In this document: positions 26,923 through 35,191 of the stretch, in pieces | Layout of the letters: every line of letters starts with the position of its first letter | How positions within the stretch are numbered: the stretch's first letter is position 1 | Source: Telluria beijingensis | Lineage (GTDB): Bacteria; Pseudomonadota; Gammaproteobacteria; Burkholderiales; Burkholderiaceae_D | DNA: 64,000 nt | Direction: 5' to 3' | NCBI RefSeq assembly: GCF_030770395.1 | Contig: NZ_CP132480.1 | Coordinates: 2,245,978-2,309,977, forward strand | The notes under the pieces: model-generated | Database searches by the model: none | The model's input: the letters and a program-made list of their open reading frames with translations, nothing else | Told to the model about the DNA's origin: nothing | Translations under genes and position numbers: made by a program

Positions 26923-27567
26923 TCACAGCGCGCCGCGCCGTTCCAGGCGCTTGTAGTACAGCAGCGACCACGCGGCCGGCAGCAGGGCGGAGCCGACCAG
27001 GACGGCGATCGCCCAGCCGGCTGGCGCGCGCAGCAGCAGCATCAGCAGGGCCAGGGCGGCGCCCGCCACCATCGAACGCGCGGCCATCCGGTGCGTGGCG
27101 TACCAGACCCGCCCGTTGGCCAGTGCCCACGGCGTGCGCACCCCGAACCAGAAATTGCGGCGCACCTTGCCCATCACATTGCCGGTGAAGGCGAACAGCA
27201 GCGCCAGGCCGGCCAGCGCGGCGCGGCCGATGTCCACCCCGCCCGCATGGGCCGACCAGGCGTGCAGGCACTGCATGTAGCCGAGGAAGGCGACCACCAT
27301 CACGCCGCCCTGCCACCAGGTGGGCGCGAAGGCGTCGATCGTGAAGCGCTGCGGCGACAGCGACGGCAGCGCGATCCAGGCGGCGATCGCCGCCAGCATC
27401 AAGCCGCTGTAGGCGAAGATCGCCATGCGCGGGCTGAAGCCGTCGGCCACGCCGTCGGCGTTCCAGTGAGTCGGGATCGATTCTGGCAGGGCGGGATACA
27501 GCCAGGCGCAGAAGGCAAACGCCGCCAGGGTCAGCAGGGCGGATAGCAGCAGGAACCGTTTCTTCAT
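26923..27567 (-). CDS. sdpI: SdpI/DUF1648 family membrane protein (immunity-protein-like)
   Basis: A 214-residue membrane protein with about six helices. The N-terminus has the DUF1648 signature LPESIPTHWNADGVADGF, and the C-terminal half has the SdpI signature (GNVMGKVRRNFWFGVRTPWALAN). In Bacillus, SdpI protects cells against the SdpC toxin and also relieves repression by SdpR. Here its start overlaps the stop of the ArsR-family gene by 4 bases, reproducing the sdpRI arrangement. No toxin gene is adjacent, so the pair may respond to foreign toxins or serve another membrane-stress role. Confidence 0.88.
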   Translation of the reverse strand: MKKRFLLLSALLTLAAFAFCAWLYPALPESIPTHWNADGVADGFSPRMAIFAYSGLMLAAIAAWIALPSLSPQRFTIDAFAPTWWQGGVMVVAFLGYMQCLHAWSAHAGGVDIGRAALAGLALLFAFTGNVMGKVRRNFWFGVRTPWALANGRVWYATHRMAARSMVAGAALALLMLLLRAPAGWAIAVLVGSALLPAAWSLLYYKRLERRGAL

Positions 27568-27851
27568 TTTTTCTCTCCTTGTTTGCCTTGCGCGAGGTCG
27601 ACGGTCCAGGCCAGCACGTCTTCGAGCACGGTCGTGTTCAGCGCATACCAGATGGTCTGGCCTTCGCGCCGGCTGGTGATCAAACCAGCCGCCTTCAGGA
27701 CCGAGAAATGGTGCGACATGGTCGGCTTGGTCATGTCGAAATGCGCCGCCACCTCGCCCGCATTCATCTCTTCATGCCGCAGCAGGCGCAGGATCTCGCG
27801 CCGGGTCGGGTCGGCGATGGCCTTGAAGACGTCGTTGAGCGGGACGGACAT
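27564..27851 (-). CDS. sdpR: ArsR-family autorepressor (SdpR-like)
   Basis: A 95-residue winged-helix repressor (IADPTRREILRLLRHEEMNAGEVAAHF, then KPTMSHHFSVLKAAGLI, then REGQTIWYALN). It has no metal-binding Cys motif, which fits the SdpR-like subgroup rather than metal sensors. It is the first gene of the two-gene operon with sdpI. The palindrome ATCTAATTAGAT lies 10 bases upstream of its start, consistent with autorepression. In the Bacillus model, membrane-bound SdpI with toxin sequesters SdpR. Confidence 0.9.
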   Translation of the reverse strand: MSVPLNDVFKAIADPTRREILRLLRHEEMNAGEVAAHFDMTKPTMSHHFSVLKAAGLITSRREGQTIWYALNTTVLEDVLAWTVDLAQGKQGEKK

Positions 27852-27860
27852 TCGATAAGT

Positions 27861-27872
27861 ATCTAATTAGAT
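27861..27872. promoter_or_regulatory. Putative SdpR operator
   Basis: The perfect 12-bp palindrome ATCTAATTAGAT lies just upstream of the sdpR start codon in an A/T-rich stretch. ArsR-family repressors commonly bind short A/T-rich palindromes overlapping their own promoter. The assignment is by position and symmetry only. Confidence 0.55.
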
Positions 27873-27926
27873 GAATGTCTAAATACTAGGGCTGCGCCGA
27901 TCCGCTGTCAAGCCGGCAGCGGCGTG

Positions 27927-28319
27927 TCAGTCGTTGGCGATGCGGGTCATCGTGATCGTGTAGCGCTGTTCCTTGCCGTCGGCGGTCCAGCGCTGGCGCG
28001 CTTCCAGCGTCATGTCGTCGATACGGTGCCAGGAAAAATGGCTGGGGGCGTTGACCGGGTCGAAGCTGGCGCTGTCGCCGTCGATGCCGGCCGCGCGCCA
28101 GGTGAACTCGCCCCATTGCGAGACGACTTCGCCATCCTTGAGCGTGATGGTGCTGCCGTCGGTGTGTTCGCTGAAAGTGGCGTCGGTGAAGCGGCGCGAG
28201 CGGAATACCGACGGTTCGGGACGATCGTATTCTTCGTAGAACGGCGTACCGTCGGGGGCTTCGCCTTTCCAGCGGCCTTCAAGGAACTGGAGTCGGGCGA
28301 AATCGTCAGCATTGAACAT
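27927..28319 (-). CDS. DUF6265-like protein of unknown function
   Basis: A 130-residue soluble protein starting at the ATG at 28319, which has AGGAG upstream. It has the layout of small lipocalin-like domains: LQFLEGRWKGE at the start, then alternating beta-strand patterns (STITLKDGEVVSQWGEFTWRA, MTLEARQRWTADGK). It resembles DUF6265 proteins, which are thought to bind small hydrophobic molecules. There is no signal peptide. It is separated by about 75 bases from sdpR on the same strand and is probably transcribed on its own. Confidence 0.6.
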   Translation of the reverse strand: MFNADDFARLQFLEGRWKGEAPDGTPFYEEYDRPEPSVFRSRRFTDATFSEHTDGSTITLKDGEVVSQWGEFTWRAAGIDGDSASFDPVNAPSHFSWHRIDDMTLEARQRWTADGKEQRYTITMTRIAND

Positions 28320-28452
28320 GGCTTCTCCTGTGGGGGGGACCATCGATGTCGAGTACGCCCTAAACACGCTGCCGTAAACCCGACTATTTTGTCATTACAT
28401 CACGTCTTTACGCAAAATCAAATAGAGGGCTAAAAGCACGCCTGCTCATCAG

Positions 28453-28480
28453 TTAGATTTTTCATGAGCGGATTGATAAT
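28453..28480 (+). promoter_or_regulatory. Possible sigma-70 promoter of the FeeM-like gene
   Basis: TTAGAT (28453-28458) and GATAAT (28475-28480) are separated by 16 bases in an A/T-rich gap, 50 bases before the start of the N-acyl amino acid synthase gene. The -35 is a moderate match, so confidence is limited. Confidence 0.35.
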
Positions 28481-28529
28481 TTGATCCAGACCAACCCTGT
28501 TTCAAACCAATCAACCCAGGAGTACCGCC

Positions 28530-29315
28530 ATGGAGCTGTTCCCAGCAGCTGTGTTCAACCCCTCGAAAGCGTCCCGCCCGCGCACCGCGCGTGCCCCCGC
28601 CGCTGGAGGCGCGATCGAGCGTTTGCCGTTCACCGTCCGCCGGGTGGAAACCGAAGCGGATCTTCTCAAGGCCGTGCGCATCCGCCACGCCGCCTATGCC
28701 CGCCACGTCCCCGATTTCGCCCGCAGCCTGGCGCAGCCAGAAGCCGCCGACTATGACGCCGACACCATCGTCCTGCTGGCCGAATCCAAGCTCGACGGCA
28801 CCCCGATCGGCAGCACCCGCATCCGCACCAATCTGTACCGCCCGTTGGGCGTGGAAGAGTCGATCGTCCTGCCCGACTGGTTGCAGGGCAAGCGCCTGGT
28901 CGAAGCCACCCGCCTCGGCATCGACGAGGGCCGCGTGGGCCGCATGGTCAAGATTGCCCTCGTCAAGGCTTGCTTCATGTATTGCGAAGACAACGCCATC
29001 GACTATTCGGTAGCAACCGGCCGGCCGCCGGTGGACAAGCAATACCAGCAACTGATGTTCGTCGACGTGTTCCCGGAGGAGGGCCTGGTGCCGCTGCGCC
29101 ACGTGGGCAATATTCCGCACCGCGTCATGGCATTCGAGATCGCCACCTTCCAGCAGCGCTGGGCCGAGGCGCGCCATCCGATGCTGAACTTCTTCTTCAA
29201 CACCCACCATCCGGACATCGACATCGGTCCGGCAGCACCGCCGCCATCGCTGGCGCTGCCGGGGCGGATCGCAACGCCGGCCGCGCGCAGCCGGAGCGAA
29301 CTGGCTTTCGCCTGA
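28530..29315 (+). CDS. N-acyl amino acid synthase FeeM-like acyltransferase
   Basis: A 261-residue GNAT-fold protein resembling FeeM, which joins acyl-ACP-derived fatty acids to an amino acid, and distantly resembling LuxI-type autoinducer synthases. Recognisable parts are FTVRRVETEADLLKAVRIRHAAYARHV, the conserved IGSTRIRTN strand, LVEATRLGIDEGR, and ATGRPPVDKQYQQLMF. AGGAG precedes the ATG. No acyl carrier protein or export gene adjoins it, in contrast to the fee cluster from environmental DNA. Its likely product is an N-acyl amino acid that could act as a signal or surfactant. Confidence 0.78.
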   Translation: MELFPAAVFNPSKASRPRTARAPAAGGAIERLPFTVRRVETEADLLKAVRIRHAAYARHVPDFARSLAQPEAADYDADTIVLLAESKLDGTPIGSTRIRTNLYRPLGVEESIVLPDWLQGKRLVEATRLGIDEGRVGRMVKIALVKACFMYCEDNAIDYSVATGRPPVDKQYQQLMFVDVFPEEGLVPLRHVGNIPHRVMAFEIATFQQRWAEARHPMLNFFFNTHHPDIDIGPAAPPPSLALPGRIATPAARSRSELAFA

Positions 29316-29505
29316 GTCGCGGGTCGGCGAGAAGCGGAACGGGACCTTGGGCGGGTCGCGTTCCGTGTGTCGTCCATGCAAAAACGTTGTGTGATGGCCC
29401 CTGATGGCCCATTAATTGCATGACGGCACTAGCGTAAAGCTGTATCCTTGCGCTTTAATGACCGCCGTTTTTTTGCGCCGTGTTAAAGCACTACCAAGAG
29501 TGTCC

Positions 29506-32445
29506 ATGCCCAACCTCAAACATCGGCTCCCTGCAACGCTGCCGGCCGCGTTCCACGCGGCGGTCGAGCTGGTACTGAAGATTTTTTCCTACTACCTGAT
29601 CCCGGTCGGGATCGGCATTGTCTCGCTGATCGCGCTGGTGTTCTGGCATGACGAATACCGCACCAGCGGCGACGTGCCGCTGGCGATGCACGTCACGGTC
29701 GACCAGGCCGCGGCGCTGGCCCCGGTCGACGCGCTGGCGCTCGCGCGCGCCACGCCGCTGGGCAACGGCCATGATACCCACCTGTCCGAAGCCCCGGTCT
29801 GGTTCGCCTTCGAACCCATGCCGCGCGCCGGCGAGCAGGTGATCGAATTCCCGTCGCGCCACGCGCTCGACATCGCCTGCTGGGATGCGGCCGACCTGGC
29901 CCCGCTCGGCGCCGCCACCCGCAGCACCGCCGACGGCGCGCTGACGTCCGACAAGGCCGGCTTCGCGATGCGCCTGGCGCCGCTGCCGCGCCAGCTGCTG
30001 TGCCGCGCCACCTTCTCGGGCCCGGCGCGCCTGTCGGTGCTGCAATGGCCGGCCGAGCAGTACGCCTTGTCGGTCAAGCAATATCACCGCAAATCGGGCC
30101 TGCTCGACGGCGGCATGATCGTGCTGGCCCTGTTCATCCTGATCACGGCCCTGATCAACCGCCAGCCGGTGTATGTGCTGTTCGCCGGCTGGCTGATCCT
30201 GAACCTGCGCATGGGCGCGCTGTCGGCCGGCTGGGACATCCAGTGGCTGGGCCAGACCGTGCCGTCCGAATGGCTGCTGCGCAGCCGCGCCGTGACGATC
30301 ACGCTGTACGGCATCGCCACCCTGACCCTGTACCAGGCGCTGCTGAAGGAACACCTGGCCGAGATGCGCTACCTGCTGCCGATGCGCGTGATGCAGTGGT
30401 TGTGCATGCCGATGCTGGCCGCCGCCATGCTGCTGCCGTACGGCATGTACCTGCCGCTGCTGTGGGGCATCCTGGTGTGCTGCTTCTCCCTGATGACGGT
30501 TGGCCTGTTCAAGATCATCGTGGAATCGCGCACCCGGGTCGCGGCCTGGTTCGCGGCCTCGTTCGCGGTGACTTTCCTGGCCTCGCTGGCCGAAGTCCTG
30601 TCGGCCGCGCTCGGCATGCGCGAGCTACTGGGCGTGATCAACAGCGTCACCGCCGCGCTCGCGTCAAGCCTGCTGGCGGCGCTGGCCGTGGCCGAGCAGA
30701 TGCGCATGGAAACCGAGAAGCGCCTGGAAGCCCAGGAAGAACTCGAACACGCCTACCAGGCGATGCCGGTCGGCCTGTTTACCCTGGACATGTATGGGCA
30801 TTTCCTGAGCGTCAATCCGGCGCTGCAGAAGATGCTGGGCATGAGCGGCTTCGTGCCTGGCCGCACCGCCTGGCGCCAGTTCTTCACCGAGGCCAGCTGG
30901 GCCAACCTGCACGAGCAGGTGCATGCCAAGGCCGAGGCCGAGATGGAACTGGCAAGCCGCGACGGCAACCAGCGCTTCCTGGTCAGCGCGACGCTGGCGC
31001 GCTCGCGCATCGAGGGCGTGCTGCAGGACACCACCGAAAAACACAAGGCCACCGAGCAGCTGCGTTTCATGGCCAATAACGATCCGCTGACCAAGGTCTA
31101 CAACCGGCGCGGCATCGAGCGCGAATTTTCCAGCGCGGCCGCCAGCCTGGCCCTGGGCCGGCCGATGGCGCTGGCCTACGTCGACCTCGACCGTTTTAAA
31201 CTGATCAACGACCTGTTCGGCCATGCGGCGGGCGACGAAGTGCTCAAGCAGGTGTGCGAGCGGATGGCCACGATGCTGGCCGGCGGCCAGCAGATCGGCC
31301 GCGTGGGCGGCGACGAATTCGTGATCGTGATGCCCGAGACGGCGATCCCGCTGGCCTCGATCATCTGCCGCGGCATCGTCGACCGCCTCGGCAACACACC
31401 GTACCGGGTGGGCGACAAGGCCTTCCACGTGCGCGCCTCGGTCGGCCTGATCGAGGTGGTGCCGGGCATGCCGATGAAGGATGCGGTGTCGACCTCGGAC
31501 CGCGCCTGCCGCGAAGCCAAGACCGGCCTGGGCGATGGCCTGGTGGTGTACGAGCGCGGCGCCGACGCCTTCCGCCAGCGCGCCGCCGAACTGGACCTGG
31601 TCGAGCGCCTGTCCGGCCCCAACGCCACCGACAACCTGCTGCTCGAGATGCAGCCGATCATGTCGCTGCGCGCGCCGCAGGAATCGCTCAATTTCGAGGT
31701 GCTGCTGCGCATGCGCGAGCCGGACGGGCGCGTGGTGCCGGCCGGCGCCGTGATCGCCGCCGCCGAAAAGAGCGGCCGCGCCAGCATGATCGACCGCTGG
31801 GTGCTCACCTCGACCCTGGCCTGGATCGCCGAGCATGCCGAAGACCTGGTCAATACCCGTTTTGTTTGCATGAACCTGTCGGGGGCCTCGCTCAACGACG
31901 AGCGCTTCGTGCAGGACACCTTCGACATCCTCGGCCGCTACGTGCACGTGGCCAGCCGCCTGTGCCTGGAAATCACCGAGAGCGTGGCGCTGCACGACCT
32001 GGACAACACGCGCCGCTTCATCGACCAGGTGCGCAGCTTCGGCGTCAAGGTCGCGCTGGACGACTTCGGCGCCGGCTATACCTCGTTCTCGTATCTGAAG
32101 GAACTACCGGCCGACGTGCTGAAAATCGACGGCAACTTCATCGTCAACATCAATGCCCATCCGGCCAATGTGGCGATCGTCGAGGCCATCGTCAGCCTGG
32201 CGGTGAACCTGGGCATGAAGACGATCGCCGAGTGGGCCGAGGACGCGGCCACCGTGCAGACCTTGCACGAGATCGGCGTCGACTATGTGCAGGGCTATGT
32301 GGTGGCGCGCTCGATGCCGCCCGAGCGCCTGCTGGGCGGGCGTTCGAGCGCGGGCTTCATCCAGGATGAAGCCTTGCTGGACTTGCTGCGCGAACTCGAA
32401 AATCCACCGGCGCCGCACCTGGCCAGCGTGACCAGGCTGCACTGA
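29506..32445 (+). CDS. Membrane-bound GGDEF-EAL protein (7TMR-DISM-like sensor, PAS)
   Basis: A 979-residue c-di-GMP protein. Order of parts: an N-terminal membrane helix, an extracytoplasmic domain of about 150 residues, a block of about seven helices (residues about 200-400) as in 7TMR-DISM sensors, a PAS domain (MPVGLFTLDMYGHFLSVNPAL), a GGDEF domain with intact GGDEF at 601-605, and an EAL domain with Glu731 (EVLLR), LCLEITES and DDFGAGY near 852. Both catalytic motifs look intact; no RxxD inhibitory site precedes GGDEF. In-frame starts at 29416 and 29458 are possible; 29506 is chosen for the AAGAG before it. Confidence 0.88.
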   Translation: MPNLKHRLPATLPAAFHAAVELVLKIFSYYLIPVGIGIVSLIALVFWHDEYRTSGDVPLAMHVTVDQAAALAPVDALALARATPLGNGHDTHLSEAPVWFAFEPMPRAGEQVIEFPSRHALDIACWDAADLAPLGAATRSTADGALTSDKAGFAMRLAPLPRQLLCRATFSGPARLSVLQWPAEQYALSVKQYHRKSGLLDGGMIVLALFILITALINRQPVYVLFAGWLILNLRMGALSAGWDIQWLGQTVPSEWLLRSRAVTITLYGIATLTLYQALLKEHLAEMRYLLPMRVMQWLCMPMLAAAMLLPYGMYLPLLWGILVCCFSLMTVGLFKIIVESRTRVAAWFAASFAVTFLASLAEVLSAALGMRELLGVINSVTAALASSLLAALAVAEQMRMETEKRLEAQEELEHAYQAMPVGLFTLDMYGHFLSVNPALQKMLGMSGFVPGRTAWRQFFTEASWANLHEQVHAKAEAEMELASRDGNQRFLVSATLARSRIEGVLQDTTEKHKATEQLRFMANNDPLTKVYNRRGIEREFSSAAASLALGRPMALAYVDLDRFKLINDLFGHAAGDEVLKQVCERMATMLAGGQQIGRVGGDEFVIVMPETAIPLASIICRGIVDRLGNTPYRVGDKAFHVRASVGLIEVVPGMPMKDAVSTSDRACREAKTGLGDGLVVYERGADAFRQRAAELDLVERLSGPNATDNLLLEMQPIMSLRAPQESLNFEVLLRMREPDGRVVPAGAVIAAAEKSGRASMIDRWVLTSTLAWIAEHAEDLVNTRFVCMNLSGASLNDERFVQDTFDILGRYVHVASRLCLEITESVALHDLDNTRRFIDQVRSFGVKVALDDFGAGYTSFSYLKELPADVLKIDGNFIVNINAHPANVAIVEAIVSLAVNLGMKTIAEWAEDAATVQTLHEIGVDYVQGYVVARSMPPERLLGGRSSAGFIQDEALLDLLRELENPPAPHLASVTRLH

Positions 32446-32456
32446 GCTGGCTGGCC

Positions 32457-32849
32457 TTATTCGAGACCGGCCAGTGTTTCCCTGCTGCCGCCCACGTCGC
32501 CGATCAGGAATTGCGCGCGCGCCGCCTTGAGGGTGGCGACGTCGCTCGACAGCGGTTCGGCCTTGACCCGCGGCATCGGCACGGCCCGGCGCTGCAGCGC
32601 ATCCGGCGGCGGCAGCGCGTCGTGGCGGGCGACCAGCGGGTAGGGCGCTGGCGCCAGGCGGGTCACGCCCTCGTTCGACGGCATGCTGGCCATGCGCACG
32701 GTGGCGGCGCCGGCTTCGCAGGGGCGGTCGGTGAGGGTGACGCGGCCGGCGCCGTCGACGCACTTGACGATCACGGCTTGGGACAAGGCGCTCGGCGCGG
32801 CTACCGCAGCGGCGGCCAGCAGGCAAATGTGGCTCAGGTGACGCTTCAT
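32457..32849 (-). CDS. DUF4124-containing exported protein
   Basis: A 130-residue protein with a signal peptide (MKRHLSHICLLAAAAVAAPSALS) followed by a DUF4124-type segment, VIVKCVDGAGRVTLTDRPC, whose two Cys probably form a disulfide. The rest is Pro/Ala-rich with a helical end. DUF4124 proteins are widespread in betaproteobacteria and have no known function. It converges on the GGDEF-EAL gene with 11 bases between stops and is divergent from the DauR-like regulator gene. Confidence 0.75.
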   Translation of the reverse strand: MKRHLSHICLLAAAAVAAPSALSQAVIVKCVDGAGRVTLTDRPCEAGAATVRMASMPSNEGVTRLAPAPYPLVARHDALPPPDALQRRAVPMPRVKAEPLSSDVATLKAARAQFLIGDVGGSRETLAGLE

Positions 32850-32957
32850 GGTTGGCTCCTGGACGGATCCGTATTCAGGAATTTCATTGTCTTCCTTGCA
32901 TCACTACGCTTCTGTTCGCCACTTCACGTGGCGCTGTAGGCGCAAGCGCCGTCGTTT

Positions 32958-32993
32958 TTTACAGAAGCGCCAGTCTTGGATAAAATGTCCAGC
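32958..32993 (+). promoter_or_regulatory. dauR promoter with overlapping operator; implies a leaderless mRNA
   Basis: TTTACA (32958-32963) and TAAAAT (32981-32986) are spaced by 17 bases, a near-consensus sigma-70 promoter. Transcription should begin about 7 bases after the -10, next to the ATG at 32994. The -10 lies inside an imperfect palindrome, TTGGATAAAATGTCCAG (32976-32992), which matches 14 of 17 bases of a sequence over the -10 of the ammonia-lyase gene at 35764-35780. Binding by DauR (autoregulation) is inferred. Confidence 0.6.
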
Positions 32994-33626
32994 ATGACCA
33001 AGCCATTGCCCAGCAAGGAAGAATCCGCGCTCATCGAGCAGGTCCGGCACATCGCCGAGGGCCTGGCCCAGACCTTCGCCCCGTTCTGCGAGGTCGTGGT
33101 GCACGACCTGCGCGATCCCGGCCAGGCGGTGCTGGCGATCCACAACAACCTGTCCAGCCGCGCGGCGGGCGATCCGGCCACCGAGCTGGGCCTGGCGCGC
33201 ATCGCCGACAGCGCCTATCCGCAAGTCGTCGCCAACTACCCGAACCAGTTCCCGGACGGCCGCCCGGCCAAGAGCACTTCGATCGGCATCAAGGATGCCG
33301 ACGGAAACTACGTGGCGGCGCTGTGCCTGAACGTCGACCTGACGCTGTTCCGTTCGATGCAGGGCATCCTCGAACAGTTCAATGCCGTGGGCGCGGCGGC
33401 GGTGGGGGAATCGCTGGATCCGGCCAACGCCGACGCCATCCGGCGCCGCATCGACGCCTACGCGGCGCGGCTGGCATCCTCGCCCCAGCTGCTCAAGGCG
33501 CACGAGCGGCGCGCGCTGATGCGCGAGCTCAAGGACGGCGGCTTCCTGGAAGTGCGGCGCGCGATGGAGGTGGCGGCGGCGCATCTCGGTATTTCGCGGG
33601 CGACGGCCTATAACGACATCAAGTAG
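32994..33626 (+). CDS. dauR: DauR/YheO-family transcriptional regulator (YheO-like PAS plus HTH)
   Basis: A 210-residue regulator with an N-terminal YheO-like PAS domain (EVVVHDLRDPGQAVLAIHNN, then STSIGIKDADGNYVAALCLNVD) and a C-terminal helix-turn-helix of the DauR type (VRRAMEVAAAHLGISRATAYNDIK). In Pseudomonas, DauR represses D-arginine catabolism; the effector here is unknown. In-frame starts at 32976 (TTG) and 32985 (ATG) lie inside the predicted promoter, so 32994 is chosen. It is followed at 30 bases by a D-lactate dehydrogenase gene and is likely to control the nearby ammonia-lyase gene through a shared motif. Confidence 0.85.
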   Translation: MTKPLPSKEESALIEQVRHIAEGLAQTFAPFCEVVVHDLRDPGQAVLAIHNNLSSRAAGDPATELGLARIADSAYPQVVANYPNQFPDGRPAKSTSIGIKDADGNYVAALCLNVDLTLFRSMQGILEQFNAVGAAAVGESLDPANADAIRRRIDAYAARLASSPQLLKAHERRALMRELKDGGFLEVRRAMEVAAAHLGISRATAYNDIK

Positions 33627-33656
33627 GATCGGATCCTTCCACTTCGGAGAACCGCC

Positions 33657-34649
33657 GTGAAGACCGCCGTATTCAGTGCGCGCCGCTACGACAGGACCAT
33701 GCTGGCCCAGGCAAATGCGGGCGCCGGCCATGAGCTGCGTTTTCTCGAAGACCGCTTGAGCGCCGCGACGGCGGTCCTGGCCGAGGGCTGCGAGGCGGTC
33801 TGCGTCTTCGTGAACGATACGGTCGATGTCGAGGTGCTGGGCATCCTGGCCGGGCAGGGGACGCGGCTGGTGGCGACCCGGTCGACCGGCTACAACCACA
33901 TCGATGCGAGCGCCGCGCGCCGGCTCGGCGTCGCGGTGGTGCGGGTCACCGATTATTCGCCGAACTCGGTCGCGGAATTCGCGGTCGGCCTGCTGCTGGC
34001 GGTGAACCGCAAGATCGCGCGCGCAAGCGTGCGCACGCGCGAAGGCAACTTCGACCTCGACGGCCTGATGGGTTTCGACCTGCACGGCAAGACGGTCGGC
34101 GTGATCGGCACCGGCAAGATCGGCACCATCTTTGCCCGCATCATGGCCGGTTTCGGCTGCACCGTGGTTGGATACGACCGTCATCCCAGCGCGGCCTTCG
34201 AGGCGCTGGGTGGGCGCTATATCGGCGTCGACGAACTGCTGGCCTGCAGCGACGTGGTGTCGCTGCATTGTCCGCTGCTGGACGAGACCCACCACATCGT
34301 CGATGCCGCCGCGCTGGCGCGGGTCAAGCGCGGCTGCGTGCTGGTCAACACCAGCCGCGGCGGCCTGGTCGATACCGAGGCGGCGGTGCAGGCGCTCAAG
34401 AGCGGCCAGTTGGGCGGACTGGCGATCGACGTCTACGAGCAGGAGGCGAGCCTGTTCTTCCAGGACCTGTCGTCGACCATCATCACGGACGACGTGATCC
34501 AGCGCCTGGTGTCGTTCCCGAACGTGATCGTGACCGGCCACCAGGCCTTTTTCACGGTGGAGGCGATCGGGCAGATCATGCGCACGACCATCGACAGCAT
34601 CAGCGCTTATGAAGCAGGCGAGGAACTGGTCAACCGGATCCCGGATTGA
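33657..34649 (+). CDS. ldhA: D-lactate dehydrogenase (LdhA-type 2-hydroxyacid dehydrogenase)
   Basis: A 330-residue NAD-dependent D-2-hydroxyacid dehydrogenase, close to fermentative LdhA in length. The NAD-binding loop VGVIGTGKIGTIFARI is at residues 147-162. Catalytic residues are Arg234 (NTSRGG), Glu263 (VYEQEASLFF) and His295 (TGHQAFFT), each one position before those of E. coli LdhA. The expected reaction is pyruvate + NADH to D-lactate. The start is GTG with CGGAGA upstream; ATG starts are too far inside. It is probably co-transcribed with dauR. Confidence 0.92.
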   Translation: MKTAVFSARRYDRTMLAQANAGAGHELRFLEDRLSAATAVLAEGCEAVCVFVNDTVDVEVLGILAGQGTRLVATRSTGYNHIDASAARRLGVAVVRVTDYSPNSVAEFAVGLLLAVNRKIARASVRTREGNFDLDGLMGFDLHGKTVGVIGTGKIGTIFARIMAGFGCTVVGYDRHPSAAFEALGGRYIGVDELLACSDVVSLHCPLLDETHHIVDAAALARVKRGCVLVNTSRGGLVDTEAAVQALKSGQLGGLAIDVYEQEASLFFQDLSSTIITDDVIQRLVSFPNVIVTGHQAFFTVEAIGQIMRTTIDSISAYEAGEELVNRIPD

Positions 34650-34738
34650 TGCGGGATGAATGAAACTGGCCGTGGGCTGGACAAGGTGGCGCATGGTGCG
34701 TTAGGGTTTCCGGCATTGCCAGTGGCCAGGAAATCCAG

Positions 34739-35191
34739 ATGCATGTAGAGCGAGTTCGTTTCGATCGGGTGTTCGATGTCCGGGAGCGCCTGGAGGAGTT
34801 CAGTTTCGAGGATGGCGGCAGGCCTGTGTACGGCGTCCGCGCCCTCGGGCTCGGCATACCCCGCGAAGGAGCGATCTACGCCGTTGTCTTCCTCGAGCCG
34901 GGCAATTGGGAAACCGTGGTCGGCTGGCGCGATCTGACGACGGCCAGGGTGGAACTCAGGCGAAGCAACTGGACGGTGATCACGCATGCGATGCCTTTCT
35001 GGATGCCGCTGGCGCCGGGCGTGATCGCGGTGTCGAACGATCCGGGCGGGTCGAAGGTCTTCGTGACGCTGGCAGGGGCGGTCATGCTGGCGTCGATCGT
35101 CCACGGCGCGCGGGGGCTGCTGCGCAACCGCCGGGCCGGCCGTGCGCTGCGGGACGCTGCTTGTTTCACCACTACGGAGATCATGGCATGA
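34739..35191 (+). CDS. Membrane protein of unknown function, first of a tandem paralogous pair
   Basis: A 150-residue protein I cannot assign. The N-terminal 75 residues are a small beta-rich domain (FDRVFDVRERLEEFSFEDGGRP, YAVVFLEPGNW, VVGWRDLTT), and a hydrophobic segment near residues 104-122 precedes a basic tail. It overlaps the next gene by 4 bases (ATGA), and that gene encodes a related protein, so the two arose by tandem duplication and are translationally coupled. AGGAA lies before the ATG. No metabolic link to the flanking dehydrogenase and ammonia-lyase is evident. Confidence 0.65.
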   Translation: MHVERVRFDRVFDVRERLEEFSFEDGGRPVYGVRALGLGIPREGAIYAVVFLEPGNWETVVGWRDLTTARVELRRSNWTVITHAMPFWMPLAPGVIAVSNDPGGSKVFVTLAGAVMLASIVHGARGLLRNRRAGRALRDAACFTTTEIMA

